A program made the translations under genes and the position numbers. Shown piece by piece: positions 5,308 to 5,715 of a stretch of 5,715 nucleotides of DNA. How positions within the stretch are numbered: position 1 is the first letter of the stretch; every line of letters begins with the position of its first letter. The notes under the pieces were generated by a model. It saw only the letters and a list, made by a program, of their open reading frames with translations, searched no databases and was not told where the DNA came from. Source of the stretch: JAVRLS01 sp031961205 (GTDB taxonomy: Archaea; Thermoplasmatota; Thermoplasmata; Thermoplasmatales; Thermoplasmataceae); NCBI GenBank assembly GCA_031961205.1, contig JAVRLS010000065.1, forward strand, positions 1 to 5,715, in the 5' to 3' direction.

Positions 5308-5715
5308 TATTATGCCCCCGGATATACCGATCAGCGTCGGGAATATTACATAGAAGACTCCAAGGAATACAACTATAGCCGCTGATATTATAACAGCTGC
5401 CCTGTTCACATTATCCCTGGAGAAGTCTCCCTTTGGATCGACCCAGAACAGGTACCTCATCACCTTCATGTAATAAAATACTGATATTGCACTGTTCAGG
5501 ACAGCTATGATTGCGAGCCACCAGAGGCCGGATTGTATGACCGACAGGAACAGGAAATATTTTGCCAGGAATCCACCTGTAAGAGGTATTCCTGCGAGCG
5601 ATAAGAGCAGGATTGAGAAACTTACGGCAACGTAAGGCGATTTCTTTCCAAGGCCTGCGATATCATCAAATGTTACGCTGTCCTTCTTCACCATGTTCAT
5701 TGCAAGGAAAGCGCC
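5302..5715 (-). CDS. nuoN: NADH/quinone oxidoreductase subunit N, C-terminal part
   Basis: Antiporter-like, proton-translocating membrane subunit of respiratory complex I. The last 137 residues are visible; the frame is open to the window edge (GAFLA before the first visible Met), so the Met at 5700 is internal, not a start. The segment SLAGIPLTGGFLAKYFLF (39-56 of the fragment) is the family hallmark, with a conserved lysine (Lys52) in the membrane that belongs to the proton path. Membrane helices at about 29-57, 64-82 and 106-128; a charged loop with FWVDPKGDFSRDN lies between the last two. The protein ends soon after its final helix, as NuoN does. NuoL and NuoM share the fold, but the short C-terminus and the place at the end of a cluster favour NuoN. 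Thermoplasmatales complex I is thought to lack the NADH-binding module, so the electron donor may not be NADH. Confidence 0.88.
   Translation of the reverse strand, partial: GAFLAMNMVKKDSVTFDDIAGLGKKSPYVAVSFSILLLSLAGIPLTGGFLAKYFLFLSVIQSGLWWLAIIAVLNSAISVFYYMKVMRYLFWVDPKGDFSRDNVNRAAVIISAAIVVFLGVFYVIFPTLIGISGGIIG

Noticed and set aside
5111..5353. Plus-strand open frame of 80 codons
   Set aside because: Antisense to the 116-residue gene and the nuoN end; composition and lack of a start signal mark it as a shadow.
5302..5700. Reading the NuoN fragment as a complete 132-residue protein starting at 5700
   Set aside because: The frame continues upstream to the window edge with matching membrane-protein residues (GAFLA), so the Met at 5700 is internal.
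1..5715. Mobile element, CRISPR array, tRNA or rRNA
   Set aside because: No transposase or integrase frame, no spaced direct repeats and no cloverleaf or rRNA segment was seen by eye on either strand.

Overview
The window is a compact, ordinary stretch of archaeal chromosome. By gene content and sequence style it probably comes from the Thermoplasmata (Thermoplasma/Ferroplasma/Cuniculiplasma-like acidophiles). The grounds are TATA-box promoters with leaderless or short-leader starts, GGTGA-type ribosome binding sites, heavy use of ATA and AGG/AGA codons, moderate A+T with very A+T-rich gaps, a GvpD/KaiC-type P-loop ATPase, an archaeal Prx6-type peroxiredoxin and a complex I NuoN subunit. The lineage is an inference from these features, not from a database match.

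Layout. (1) 1-676, minus: the N-terminal 225 residues of an NAD-dependent malate dehydrogenase whose 3' end lies outside the window. (2) 677-927: a 251-bp A+T-rich divergent promoter region with a leaderless-type mdh promoter, a perfect 12-bp palindrome and a TATA-like element before the next gene. (3) 928-2361, plus: a 477-residue RecA/KaiC-like ATPase (GvpD family) with an intact first P-loop domain and an apparently degenerate second one; it starts with TTG. (4) 2454-3065, minus: a one-cysteine peroxiredoxin with its own promoter. (5) 3138-4121, minus: hemB (porphobilinogen synthase). (6) 4122-4357: a divergent intergenic region. (7) 4358-4693, plus: a 111-residue protein of unknown function. 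(8) 4704-5715, minus: the end of a respiratory complex I operon, with the C-terminal 137 residues of NuoN followed by two small unknown genes in tight translational coupling (116 and 81 residues).

How the genes fit together: mdh (citric acid cycle/redox), nuoN (respiratory chain), hemB (tetrapyrrole/heme supply for respiratory cytochromes and catalases) and the peroxiredoxin (peroxide removal) are housekeeping functions of an aerobic or facultative respiring archaeon. The genes are arranged as several short, independently promoted units, not one pathway operon. No mobile element, CRISPR array, tRNA or rRNA was seen. The items most worth a second look are the half-degenerate GvpD/KaiC-like ATPase with its palindromic promoter, the two small genes fused by overlap to the nuoN transcript, and the hemB leader with possible overlapping small open frames.
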